Assembly: GCA_033398695.1 (NCBI GenBank)
Contig: CM065805.1
Location: 73,500,762-73,564,761, forward strand
Direction: 5' to 3'
Source of the DNA: Orobanche coerulescens
Lineage: Eukaryota > Streptophyta > Magnoliopsida > Lamiales > Orobanchaceae
Length of the DNA: 64,000 nt
The notes under the pieces were generated by a model. The model was not told the origin of the DNA. It saw nothing but the letters and a program-made list of their open reading frames with translations, and did no database searches. The translations under genes were made by a program, and so were the position numbers. Every line of letters starts with the position of its first letter. Within the stretch, counting starts at the first letter, position 1. Positions 11,221 to 21,791 of this stretch are shown piece by piece.

Positions 11221-12310
11221 CAGGTGATGCCATAAAGGTAATGACACCAAATTCCCAACGCGAAAACCACGGCTGCTAGCTCCAGGTCGTGGGTCGGATA
11301 ATTAACCTCGTAAGGTCACAATTGCCGTGAAGCATAGGCAATAACCTTCCCATCCTGCATTAATACACATCCGAGACCGTGTCCGGACGCGTTACTAAAA
11401 ACCATGAATCCTTCCGTCCCTTCTGGCAAGGAAAAGACAGGTGCTGAAATTAACCGGTTCTTGAGTTCCTCAAAACTCCGCTGACACACGTCGGACCACG
11501 TGTATTTCTTACCCTTTCGCAAAAGGTTCGTCATTGATTGAGCGATTTTAGAAAACCCTTCCACAATTCGCCGATAACAACCGGCTAATCCGAGAAAGCT
11601 TCGGATTTCCTTAACATTCTTCGGAGGTAACCAAACTCGGATAGCCTCCGTCTTCTGAGGGTCGACACGAACTCCGTCTGATGAAATTACATGTCCGAGA
11701 AAAGTCACTTCGGACATCCAGAACTCGCATTAAGAAAACTTTCCATAAAGTTGCTCTCGTCTCAACACGTCGAGAACCTGATGAAGATGAACCTCGTGTT
11801 CCTCTCGTCTACGAGAATAAATCAAAATGTCATCGATGAAGACAACAACAAACTGATCTAAAAAGTCGATGAAAACCCGATTCATTAACTCCATGAATAC
11901 CGCAGGTGCATTAGTTAGCCCGAACGGCATAACTACGAACTCATAATGACCATAGCGTGTTCGAAACGCCGTCCTCGCGATATCCGACTCTCGAATCCGC
12001 AACTGGTGATATCCAGATCTTAAGTCGATCTTGGAAAATACTGAAGCTCCCTGAAGTTGATCTAAAAGATCATCAATATGGGGTAAGGGGTACTAATCTT
12101 GATCATCACCCTGTTCAACTCTTGATAATTAATACACACACGAGACGAGCCATCCTTCTCCTTGACAGATCACACTGGTGCTCCTCTCGGGGACGCAATC
12201 GGTCGGAGATAACCTTCCTCGAACTATTCCTCAAGTTGAATCTTCAACTCCTGCATTCTGGTCGGGGCCATCCGATACGGTGCCTTCGATAAAGGGGACG
12301 TACCGGCTCC
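11221..12310 (-). pseudogene. Tekay 2 reverse transcriptase and RNase H
   Basis: Minus strand. 11730-12002 encodes the RT palm with [17 protein letters not shown] and the catalytic [10 protein letters not shown]. 11316-11717 encodes the connection ([18 protein letters not shown]) and RNase H start ([10 protein letters not shown], where the first catalytic Asp of SDASG is replaced by Asn). The rest of RNase H is degraded and stops at 11221, where the strand of homology flips. The RT N-terminus (12003-12310) is frameshifted. Confidence 0.85.
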
Positions 12311-12367
12311 AACTCACTCCTGAATTCCACTACTCTATGTGAAGGCAACCAGATAACTCGTCTGTAA
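12311..12367. other. Degenerate Tekay 2 linker before the array
   Basis: About 57 bp resembling the protease-RT linker of Tekay 1 (around 1840-1900), ending where the 56-bp repeats start. Nothing else is seen. Confidence 0.4.
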
Positions 12368-13195
12368 ATACATCATCAATCGATGACAATAATACCACAA
12401 ATGATTGAACATTTCGATTGCCCTAGAATGGTCAATCGATAAAAAGTGACACAATGAATGATTGAACATCTCGATTGCCTTAGAAAGGCCAATCGATGAA
12501 AATGGTACAATGAATGTTTGAATAACTCGATTGCCTTAGAAAGGCCAATCGATGAGAATGATACAATGAATGATTGAATAGCTCGATTACCTTAGAAAGG
12601 CCAATCGATGAAAATGATGCAATGAAGGATTGAATAACTCGATTGCCTTAGGAAGGTCAATCGATGAAAATGATACAATGAATGATTGAATAGCTCGATT
12701 GCCTTAGAAAGGCCAATCGATGAAAATGATGCAATGAAGGATTGAATAACTCGATTGCCTTTGGAAGGTTAATCGATGAAAATGATACAATGAATGATTG
12801 AATGACTCGATTGCCTTAGAAAGGCCAATCGATGAAAATGATGCAATGAAGGATTGAATAACTCGATTGCCTTAGGAAGGTCAATCGATGAAAATGATAC
12901 AATGAATGATTGAATAGCTCGATTGCCTTAGAAAGGCCAATCAATGAAAATGATGCAATGAAGGATTGAATAACTCGATTGCCTTAGGAAGGTCAATCGA
13001 TGAAAATGATACAATGAATGATTGAATGACTCGATTGCCTTAGAAAGGCCAATCAATGAAAATGATGCAATGAAGGATTGAATAACTCGATTGCCTTAGG
13101 AAGGTCAATCGATGAAAATGATACAATGAATGATTGAATGACTCGATTGCCTTAGAAAGGCCAATCGATGAAAATGGTGCAATGAATGATTGAAT
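12368..13195. repeat. 56-bp tandem repeat array with two alternating unit types
   Basis: About 14-15 head-to-tail units of about 56 bp, each with the core TCGATTGCCTTAGAAAGG followed by CCAATCGATG. Two unit types alternate through much of the array: one with GATACAATGAATGATTG and AGAAAGGCC, one with GATGCAATGAAGGATTG and AGGAAGGTC. This gives a higher-order period near 112 bp. Each core can fold as a hairpin (TCGATTG/CAATCGA and CCTT/AAGG). The array sits between protease and RT of Tekay 2; the other Tekay copies have none there. Confidence 0.93.
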
Positions 13196-14343
13196 GTACT
13201 GCGGAATTTCTCTGCTTCCGCCATAATAATAATTCTACTGGAACAACGGGGATTACTTCCCTGAAGCACACATTCGACAACCAACGACGGAAAGATAGCG
13301 ACCGAACGCCAACAAACACTGAGGATAGTATCAAGACGATTAAACCAACTAATACCGAAAATTACATCGTCCTAAGATAAATTCACCACGATTAGGTCCA
13401 CCAACCAATCGCGGTCACTAAGCTTACTTCGGTATGATTCCGAAAATTCTTCCATCGTCAGGTAGACCGATGGTATGAGGTCCACAAGCAATAGGACTAT
13501 CCCGAAATAAGTCTATTCAAGCATGATTCGAAAATGAATGAATGCGGTGTACCAGCATCAAAAGGTACACACAAGTTGAAATAAAATTACGAGTATACCT
13601 GAAATCATTCGGGCCACCGGATCGTCTATCCTCCTCATCACATGAATCTGGGACTTGCCGGCCCCCGAACCGAACGCTCCCGTCTGATAAATACGAGCTC
13701 CAACTCTATTTGCTTCCATTGTCTTAAACGACGTTGACAAAGCAGTCTGATTCTGAAACGCTGGTTGCTTCGGGACCTGAGATGCCGCCGGAGCCGACTT
13801 GGAGTCCTTTCGGCAAAAACGGGTCTTATGCCCAAAATTCCCACAATTATAGCATGTGATAGACGGTTTCAGACACTCTGTGCTGTAATGACCTGGCGTT
13901 CCACAATTGAAACAGGTGATGGCCGAACAGGCCGCTCTGGACTGAGATCCCGCACGATTTTGCACCGTAGGAGGTCGCTCAGAAATGATAGGACTCACAC
14001 GAGGCTTCTTGAAGGTTGACTGACCGCCTTCGGATTGATTACGCTTCGTTGATTTCTTGCTGACAGATGAAGGTTGTTGTTCAGTACTTTCCTTAGCAGT
14101 TGGCTCATACGGGAGAGTTCTCTCGATTAATCCGGCCAGGGTGGCGCAATGATGATTGAGCAACTGCACATGGGTCATCATGGCCTGCATAAAAGTGAGT
14201 GGATCAACCCGAACATCTTCTGATCGAGCCGAGTCCTGGGCACGATTTCCCGGCTGAGTGATTATTTCTCGGGTTTCGGCGCACCGCGCCTCTTCCCGTG
14301 CATTCACGACGACTCTCTCCATACTGAAGTAGGAAGGTCGCAT
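13196..14343 (-). pseudogene. Tekay 2 gag with capsid deletion, plus protease remnant
   Basis: From 14343 the minus strand is open to 13558 (about 261 residues). The N-terminus keeps MERVVV and VRVDPLTFMQAMM, then jumps directly to VQLLNHHCATLAGLIE, so most of the capsid domain present in the copy at 34541 is missing in frame. Two CCHC knuckles are intact: CFNCGTPGHYSTEC and CYNCGNFGHKTRFC. The protease start follows (ARMISGILVILFQLVCTF, shifting frame at the active site), and 13196-13557 is a further degraded protease. Confidence 0.85.
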
Positions 14344-14877
14344 AATGATTATATTTCCCGCATGATTATCACGTTATGATTACGTCATGAGATGATGAAA
14401 ATGAGTATACATGCTCTAACTTAGTGATTATATGAATGATTTACTGAAGTGACATGATTATCTGATGAAATTCTTGAAATGATTATTTTTAATAACTTAA
14501 CAAGATTAATAATATGATCATCCAGATCGGCAACTGAGTAATGAAATGAATTGAGTAATTAATGAATTAACATGATCGTCCTGATCAATAACTGAGTAAT
14601 GAAATGAATTAAGTGATTAATGAGTTAACATGATCGTCCTAATCACAATGAATGATGATGTTTGAGGATTGTTAAATGATGAATGATGAATGAATGACTA
14701 TTGCCAGAAATTATACCATGGCGTTAGAAATCTTACAGTTCTTCCGATCTGATTGGCTCGGCATTTGCACAGGTCACACGTGACGCGAAAGTCCAATGAT
14801 ACTAGTCTGATGACGATGATTTCAAATGAGACATGACTCGGAAGGTAGTATTCAAAACCACGCTCCGATACCAACTC
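14344..14877 (-). other. Tekay 2 leader and primer-binding site
   Basis: AT-rich leader homologous to 3745-4203. Next to the LTR the minus strand reads TGGTATCGGAGCGTGG (about 14858-14873), the same primer site as in the other Tekay copies. No gene. Confidence 0.75.
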
Positions 14878-16540
14878 TGTAACACCCCAAACTAGGCGGA
14901 TATTACAGTGCCATAGATCCCCAACTAGGACCCACCAGGCAAATGAAAATGAATGAATTACACACGATAAATGTAGTACCGAACCACATTACAACAATAA
15001 TTACTCCGATGAGGAGTTTAGTTACAACACACCAGGACAATACCGAATACTAGTGTATTTTATATGAAGATAAAATACACAACACTGAATGAAACGGAGT
15101 ATCCAAATGAAAGTCTGCAGCGGAAAATAAAGGACAATAACATGAATAACTGAAAGATCGGGGCCCCCTACTAGTATCACTGGGACTCCTCGACATCAAC
15201 ATGCTATTCCCGTGCTTTTGCCTTGCCATGACCTGAAAAACAAAATCCCCAGCCGGGGTCAGTTACACAGAACAACAATCCTCAAGGGTTGAAAATACAC
15301 AATCATGATTATATCTGAAGTTATGAAATATCCTGTCGAAACATACGCAATCAAACATGCTATATGAATCAACTAACAGTACGGCTCAAAGGGTGGTACC
15401 ACACTACGCCCGGGATGGAAATGTGTCCGTGCACAAGCCACCAACGAGTATCGATCGAATACACGTGTGGTCTTGTACCTAATCAGTCTCACGAGACAAT
15501 ATGACTCGTGTGCACAGTCCAATGTGAGGCCAACAACCAACACACGACTTAAACGTGCCCGACATGAAAATCCAACACATACCAACCACACGCCAGTATG
15601 ACCCGGAATGCCACGATATAACAAAAGTGACATCGAAAATGAATAATGACTCACCGAGGTGGAATGGTATTGAAATAAATGACAGCTCAAGGAAAAGATT
15701 GGAACCGTCGTTCCTTATGACTGAAGTGATTAATTGACAATAACAAGTTTGATACGGTTAATACACTGATGAATGAGTTATGATTATGAATGAACAACAA
15801 CAAAAGGGATGAGTATCCTTTTAACCGAGTAAGAATTAACTTACACAACACCGGTGACAATTATCCTTCCACGAACAACGTCCTAATAGAGATATCGGTC
15901 GCTCGAACAACCTTGAATAACACAATAACCAACAATCCATTCAACATACGTAACAAACATGAATATAACGAACTCAACACGTCGATACGACTAAACCAAG
16001 CCCATTGAGGCATTAAATCAAACACGTTGCGTCCAAACTCCGATTGTTTACAATCAAACCTCAATATACCAATATCAAATCCCCCAAGAAGTGTTTCAAA
16101 CCAACAAAACATCTTAAATAGGATTAATAATCCAAAACAAATATCCAAAAACGTGATTATAACGACAATTAATCGAAAACCCCCAATTTCAACTCGATAA
16201 TCAAAGTGTTCTTGAATAATACCTCAATAATCCAATGAATCCTTATACAAACTCATAATCATATACATATCCCTTCATATAACATGATTATAACGTCCAA
16301 AACATCATATCTCAACACAAAATCGAAATCCAAGGTGTTGAAGAAATTACCTCTTGAAGATCCAACCACTTCGATCCAATGAAAACGTGTTAAATCGACT
16401 ATCCAAGCTTCCCAACAAAATAGGATGATGAAATCCGAATACACAAGTGATTGATGATGCCAAAATATCTCCCTCAAGCTCTCTCTCTCGAACAATATGA
16501 AGGAAATGAGAAAAATGAGGAAAAGTGTCCCGACCAAACC

Positions 16541-16547
16541 ATATATA
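16541..16547 (-). promoter_or_regulatory. Putative TATA box of Tekay 2 LTR
   Basis: TATATAT on the minus strand, immediately downstream of the palindrome array, in the position of TATAAATT in the other Tekay LTRs. Confidence 0.55.
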
Positions 16548-16557
16548 CTGCCGGAAG

Positions 16558-17106
16558 TTACGGCCGTAACTCGGCCCTCTTACGGCCGTAACATTCCAGG
16601 TCAACGGCCTTACGGCCGTAACCGGCCAACTCGTACGGCCGTAACTCGGCTTCATCCGAAAGCCTGCCGACAGACTTACGGCCGTAACCGCTCCTGAGTT
16701 ACGGGCGTAACCCGCCTTCGTCAAAAACATCCGCCGACATCCTTACGGCCGTATCCGCACACCTTACGGCCATAACTCGGGTGATACGGCCGTATCCGGC
16801 CAACCTTACGGGCGTAAGCCCTCCTCTTCGAAAATGAACAGGCACCTTGCCTGCAGCGTACGGCCGTATCCGGCCAAGTCTTACGGCCGTATCTCCCTCG
16901 CCTTACGGCCATATGCCGAAACCCTTACGGACGTAACTCGCCTTCGGCCAAAAACGTCTGGGCACCCTGCTCGACACGTACATCCGTACCTCCCAACTTA
17001 CGGCCGTATGCCGATATCCTTACGGTCGTAAGTCCCGCTCGTCCAAAATGGCCCGGAAACAACGAACGTCAATTACGGCCGTATCCGACACTCCTTACGG
17101 CCGTAA
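16558..17106 (-). repeat. Array of about 19 TTACGGCCGTAA palindromes in Tekay 2 U3
   Basis: Copies or near copies start at about 16558, 16580, 16610, 16633, 16677, 16699, 16743, 16764, 16784, 16806, 16858, 16881, 16903, 16925, 16978, 16998, 17020, 17073 and 17095. Spacing within groups is mostly 20-23 bp. Groups are separated by spacers such as the one at about 16827-16850, which holds the inverted repeat CAGGCA/TGCCTG. The array ends about 11 bp from a TATATAT box. Confidence 0.9.
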
Positions 17107-17454
17107 CTCGTTGCTGGACAAGATGAAATTCCGACAACTCCGATTTCTCGCTACGATCGATGAATGATTCGACATACCAAACGTTTGCGAACGCGAACAA
17201 GTCCAACACATGCCAAAATGATACTTCCAGCACCAGACTACCAATCACGATGATAATAATAATACTTCCGTTCCGACACTCAAACGGAGATGAAATGACG
17301 ATCGGTAACTGATACACGGTTACAACATGCCAAATGAACGCAAATGAATGAATCATGACTGATGAATGATTGTTAATGAGTGAAAAATACTGAGTGATGA
17401 TTACTGACTGATAGTTACTGAATGATAATGAATGAATTACAACCGGGTATTACA

Positions 17455-17777
17455 GAAGAAAGGTGCTATATTTACCCAGTGGTTCCTGTTTATAATACCG
17501 AGCTTAAAGACGAGCCTTCCCAATATTTTGATGTGAAAGGTGATTCCGAGGCAATTTTCTTGGTTCTTGAAATTGCATCCAATGAATTCAACCACGATGA
17601 TAAAGATTTTGCCTCACAGAATAATAATTATTATTATTTCATTAATAATGATAGTTATTTGGGCCATGTACGTATTGCGGACATTTTCGAGATCAAGTAC
17701 TTAGAAGCTTTAATTAATTATCTTGATGACGAAGGAAGTTCGGAATTGAGGACAATTCCATTTAAAGGGGGAGGGGA
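17455..17777 (+). pseudogene. CRM-like pol C-terminus (3' end of an element)
   Basis: The frame includes SYLGHVRIADIFEIKYLE and then YLDDEGSSELRTIPFKGGG. The last block matches the C-terminus after integrase in the CRM-like copies (YLDDDGIAELRTIPFKEGG near 44720 and the minus copy near 61500). It runs straight into the LTR at 17778. The upstream part (YIYPVVPVYNTELKDEPSQ) is not recognised and may be linker or noise. Its 5' side is cut by Tekay 2. Confidence 0.65.
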
Positions 17778-19036
17778 TGATACGGAATTGACTAGTCCGA
17801 ATAAAGAAAACGAAGCAAGGATCAAAATAAACGGCCTTGCAACGCGTCATGCACGTACGGCGACATTTTTAGGCGAGAAAACGGACACAAGCGGGAAAAA
17901 GACACAACCTGCCGAAAAATGTCATCGCCTGCCGGAAAAAGTCACGCCTGCCGGAAAATGCCGGGCACTGCCGACCGAACTCGGCCGTGTCGTCCGGCAC
18001 GGTCAAGTCTTGCTCGTCCGGTACAGCCAAGGTCGCTGTCAGCCGAACCCGACTGTGCCAGGAGACACGGTCGAGTCCTACTCGCCCAGAACTACCGGAA
18101 CCCACTGCCCTGACGCCCGACCGTGTTCTAGGACACGATCGAGTCCTGCCAAATGTCCTTGTCACGCCGCACGGTCGAGTCGCTACCGGTCCTTGTCGCA
18201 CCGCGCCCGTGCCGAGTCCTGCCAAACGTCCTTGTCACGCCGCACGGTCGAGTCACTGCCGGTCCTTGTCACGCCGCGCCGTGCGAGTCGCATCGAGGCG
18301 TTCTTTGTCGCGCCGCGACAGTGTCAAACGGACACAGTCGAGTCCCTGCCGGCGCCTGTCGACCGCGCCGCGGCCGTGTCACGGGACACGGTCGAGTCCT
18401 GCCGACAGCCCACTTATTTTATACACTTTTGTGTATTTTTGACTTCTCTTTTCCTTTTTATTTATTTTAGGGATTATGCTTTCCCCATTTTGTGATTTAT
18501 GTTTCTTGTATGTATTTTATTTGATTTGTTTTGATTATTCAAAGATTTTATAAATCTTTGAATTATTTTCTTTTTTTTGTTTGATTCCCTAGACTAAGGC
18601 TTCACCTCCTATAAGTAGGAGTTGATTATCATTTGTAAAGAAAAAGAGTATTATGAATGTTGAAGTATAAGAATACACATTGTGTTTTCTACTCTTGGTG
18701 AATGCTTTTCATCGAACCTTGGTTTTTATTCGACGCGTTTTTGAAGATTAATCCAATTGATTCTCAATAGGTCTTGGGAAGAAATCACCTTATCGAGTTA
18801 TAGGTCTAATTCGATAAACCCTTGTTCTTGATCGTTCAAGACTTCTTGATCGATATTATCACTTTTTCCCGATATGACTTCCATTTTTCATTTGTTCGAA
18901 TTTTCATCGTCATATTAGATATTACTCCCACAAAATACGTCCAAAAACACCATACTCGTAAAAAGCCTTCTGCTACGATATTCCTACATACACTCCGAAC
19001 GATACGTATCCACCCCCTCCGGGAGAATTCGTATCA
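17778..19036 (+). repeat. CRM-like LTR (TGATAC...GTATCA)
   Basis: Starts TGATACGGAATTG and ends GAATTCGTATCA, about 1259 bp. The R/U5 block (GACGCGTTTTTGAAG, then GATTCTCAATAGGTCTTGG at 18730-18780) is shared with the LTR at 44770-45733, but the U3 is different and holds a GC-rich array. TATAAG at 18610 is a TATA candidate. Because pol C-terminus lies on its left and gag-pol on its right, it is either the shared LTR of a tandem pair or a rearrangement. Confidence 0.8.
17880..18415 (+). repeat. GC-rich repeat array with ACACGGTCGAGTC motifs
   Basis: A strongly GC-rich island in an AT-rich LTR. The motif ACACGGTCGAGTCCTGCC and variants recur at about 18066, 18132, 18168, 18205, 18240, 18333 and 18374, with longer partial repeats (TGTCCTTGTCACGCCGC). 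Open frames on both strands across it (up to 357 residues from 17422) follow from base composition. The same core occurs in the copia leader at 28860-29070. Confidence 0.85.
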
Positions 19037-19421
19037 CCCAAGCATCGGATATAGTTCAGCTGCTAAGGCAACTGTACCGACTCCGGTTCCTGTTGCGATT
19101 CCAGTTAAGGCAACTGTACCCTACGTACCAAAGGAGACGAGTTTGGCTAAAGTGAGATGCTTCAAATGTCAAGGATTCGGACATTATCAAAATGCTTGTC
19201 CGAACAAGCGAGTGGTGACACTAAGGGAAGCTGTCACGATCCGAGACGAATTGTTGGTTGAGGACGAAAAAGAAAGACTAGGTGATGTATTTAATTTCAA
19301 CATAGAAGACGAAGAAGGAGAAGAATGTGAGGCTTACGATGCTCCGAATTACGATACAGCCTTGGTTCTTCGCACTTTGCAAGCCAAGTCGGTTCCAAGC
19401 GAGTCAGAACAACGGGACTAA
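19037..19421 (+). pseudogene. CRM-like gag C-terminal remnant with zinc knuckle
   Basis: Directly after the LTR end the frame reads SAAKATVPTPVPVAIPVK, then CFKCQGFGHYQNACP, a CX2CX4HX4C nucleocapsid knuckle, then an acidic tail. The primer site and the whole capsid part of gag are missing between the LTR and this point. A small deletion at about 19418 shifts the frame before protease. Confidence 0.85.
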
Positions 19422-19431
19422 ATATTCCATA

Positions 19432-21286
19432 CGAAGTGTCAAGTTGGAGATAAGTGGTGCAATTTGATTATCGACGGAGGGAGTTGCACCAACGTAGCTT
19501 CGAGTGAAATGGTGACGAAGCTTGGAATAACCACCACAACTCACCCTAAGCCATATGCTTTACATTGGCTTGATGACGGAAGTAAGGTGAGGGTTTCGAA
19601 GAATGTTCGGGTGGGATTGGCAATGGGTTCATATCATGATGAGATATTATGTGATGTGATTCCAATGGATGCTTGTCACGTACTTTTAGGACGTTCTTGG
19701 TTATTTGATAGGGATGTTTTGCATCGGGGAAGAAGCAACAAATACGAGTTGCGAGATAAGGGAAAGAAGATCGTGTTGAAGCCGATGTCACCCCAAGCTA
19801 TCCGTTCCATGAGTGCCAAACGAGGGGAAAAACTGAACCTAACCATATTCGCGAGCGAAAGGGAAGTTGAACACGCTATGGAAAGTGGCGAGCGTGTTTA
19901 CATGCTGGTGATAAAAGAGACTCGAGATGATTTCGCGACAGCAAAAAACGAGGATACAGTGGCCGACTTATTACATGAGTTTGCGGACGTCTTCCCTGAA
20001 GAATTACCGTCGGGTTTACCACCAATTCGTGGAATTGAGCATCAAATCGACCTTATACCAGGAGCACCGCTTCCAAATAAAGCTGCCTATAGGTGTAATC
20101 CCGAGGAAACGAAGGAACTTCGGAAGCAGATTGAGGAACTAATGAGCCACGGGTATGTTCGAGAAAGTTTAAGTCCATGTGCGATTCCGGTCCTACTTGT
20201 TCCTAAGAAGGATGGTTCTTGGCGAATGTGTATTGACAGTCGGGCTGTGAACAATATAACCATCAAGTATCGATTTCCGATTCCGAGGCTTGATGACATG
20301 TTGGACGAATTACACGGATCAGTGATCTTTTCAAAAGTTGATCTACGAAGTGGTTATCACCAAATTCGGATGCGGGAAGGAGATGAGTGGAAGACAACCT
20401 TCAAAACTAAACACGGGCTGTATGAATGGACCGTTATGCCGTTCGGCCTTACAAATGCACCGAGTACTTTCATGCACTTGATGAATGAGGTACTTAAACC
20501 ATTTTTGGGCAGATTTGTGGTCGTTTATTTGGATGATATTTTGGTTTATAGTCGGTCGGTGGAGGAGCATCTCGGACATCTATGGCAAGTATTCGAGACT
20601 CTTAGGTCTCAGAGGCTATATGGAAAGAAAGAAAAGTGTGCGTTTCTCGTCGAGAGCATAACTTTTCTTGGCTTTGTTGTCTCGAAGGATGGAGTGTCAG
20701 TTGATCAGGGGAAAATTGAAGCTATTAAGTCGTGGCCTACTCCTAAAACCATAACTGAAGTTAGATCGTTCCACGGTCTTGCCTCTTTTTATCAGAGGTT
20801 TATTCGAGATTTCAGCACCATAACGAGTCCGATAACTGAATGTTTAAAGAAGGGTACGTTTAATTGGAGTCGGGCTGCTGAGGAGGCGTTCGCAAATTTG
20901 AAGACAAAGTTGTACGAAGCACCAATCTTAGCACTACCCGATTTTTCGCAGCCGTTCGAGGTAGAATGTGATGATAGTGGAGTTGACATTGGGGCAGTTC
21001 TCATTCAAGGAAAGTGGTCTATCGCTTATTTTTCAGAAAAGTTAAACGGTGCTCGTCTCAATTATTGTACGTATGACAAGGAGTTTTATGCTATTGTGAG
21101 GGCTTTAGATCATTGGAGTCACTACATTCGGCCAAAGCATTTTATCATACACTCGGACCATGAATCATTAAAGTATATTAACGGGCAACACAAGTTGAGT
21201 CCCAGGCATGCGAAGTGGGTGGAATTCTTACAATCGTTTCACTTCTCATCAAAGTATAAGGATGGAAAGAGCAATGTTGTAGCAGA
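19432..21286 (+). pseudogene. CRM-like protease, RT and RNase H (5' part of split pol)
   Basis: Open from 19464 to the Tekay insertion. Protease: [12 protein letters not shown] at residues 2-13 (DGGS in place of the usual DTG/DSG). [15 protein letters not shown] near 248-260, [13 protein letters not shown] near 325-337 and catalytic YLDD at 355-358. RNase [30 protein letters not shown] and SNVVAD, where the reading is cut at 21286. The next codons (DALSRH) resume at 43466, so the gene is split by about 22 kb of nested insertions rather than by decay here. Confidence 0.92.
21282..21286. repeat. Left target-site duplication of Tekay solo LTR
   Basis: GCAGA here and ACAGA at 43463-43467 flank the reassembled solo LTR; one mismatch. 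Joining the two sides restores the reading of the CRM-like RNase H end. Confidence 0.85.
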
Positions 21287-21791
21287 TGTAACACTCCAAA
21301 CAAGGCGGATATTACAGTGCCGTGAATCCCCGACTGGGACCCACCAGGTAAATGAAAATGATGAATTAAATAATATAATTGTAGTACCGAACCCCATTAT
21401 ATTACCATGTACTCCGATGAGGAGTTTAAGTACAACACACCAGGACTAAACCGAATACTAGTATATTTTATATGGAGATAAAATACACCACCCTGAACAA
21501 TTAAACATCTCAAACGGAATTTGCAGCGGAAAATACAAATGACGGAATAACTGAAATGACTGAAATGACTGAAACAAAAGAAATGACTGGGGCACCCTAC
21601 TAGTATCACTGGGACTCCTCGTCATCAGCATGCTCTTCCCGTGCCTTTGCCTTGCCGTGACCTGTAAACAAAATCCCCCAACGGGGTCAGTTACACAGAA
21701 CAACAATCCTCAAGGGTTGAAATTACACAATCATGAATTAACTGAAGTTATGAAATATCCTTAGTTATGAATTACGCCGAAGAGGAGTATC
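21287..21791 (-). repeat. Tekay solo LTR 3, segment 1 of 3
   Basis: Minus-strand LTR end (GGAGTGTTACA), starting right after the host sequence GCAGA at 21282-21286. Homologous to 4220-4720. It is interrupted at 21791 by the copia element. With segments 31328-31588 and 41778-43462 it reassembles to about 2.45 kb with no internal gag or pol, i.e. a solo LTR. Confidence 0.93.
21787..21791. repeat. Target-site duplication of copia element (left; right at 31323-31327)
   Basis: GTATC on the left, ATATC on the right. The uninterrupted Tekay LTR at 4715-4725 reads GGTACCATAG at this place, consistent with a target in this sequence. Confidence 0.8.

Larger units (their letters stand above)
11221..17454 (-). 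mobile_element. Ty3-gypsy Tekay-type retrotransposon 2, decayed
   Basis: Minus-strand order is 5' LTR (14878-17454), primer site, leader, truncated gag-protease, a 56-bp tandem array, then RT-RNase H ending at 11221. Its integrase is inverted next door (10150-11218) and no 3' LTR is seen. The LTR ends match the family. The U3 promoter array uses a different palindrome from the other Tekay copies. The right flank GAAGA after 17454 cannot be paired with a left target-site duplication. Confidence 0.88.
14878..17454 (-). repeat. 5' LTR of Tekay 2
   Basis: 2577 bp. Minus strand starts TGTAATACCC and ends GGGGTGTTACA. The R/U5 part (14878-16540) aligns with the other Tekay LTRs. The U3 start (17110-17454) resembles them near the terminus, but the central array is built of a different palindrome. 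Open frames on both strands at 16347-17031 are created by the palindromes and are not genes. Confidence 0.9.

Noticed and set aside
12368..13195. CRISPR-like array
   Set aside because: Units are head-to-tail with no unique spacers, in a plant retrotransposon; a tandem repeat.
16347..17031. Open frames on both strands in the TTACGGCCGTAA region
   Set aside because: Regular palindromes produce open frames in both directions; no domain, no conservation.
17422..18495. A 357-codon open frame on the plus strand
   Set aside because: Its first part is CRM-like pol C-terminus and the rest is GC-rich LTR array, open on both strands because of composition; not a single gene.
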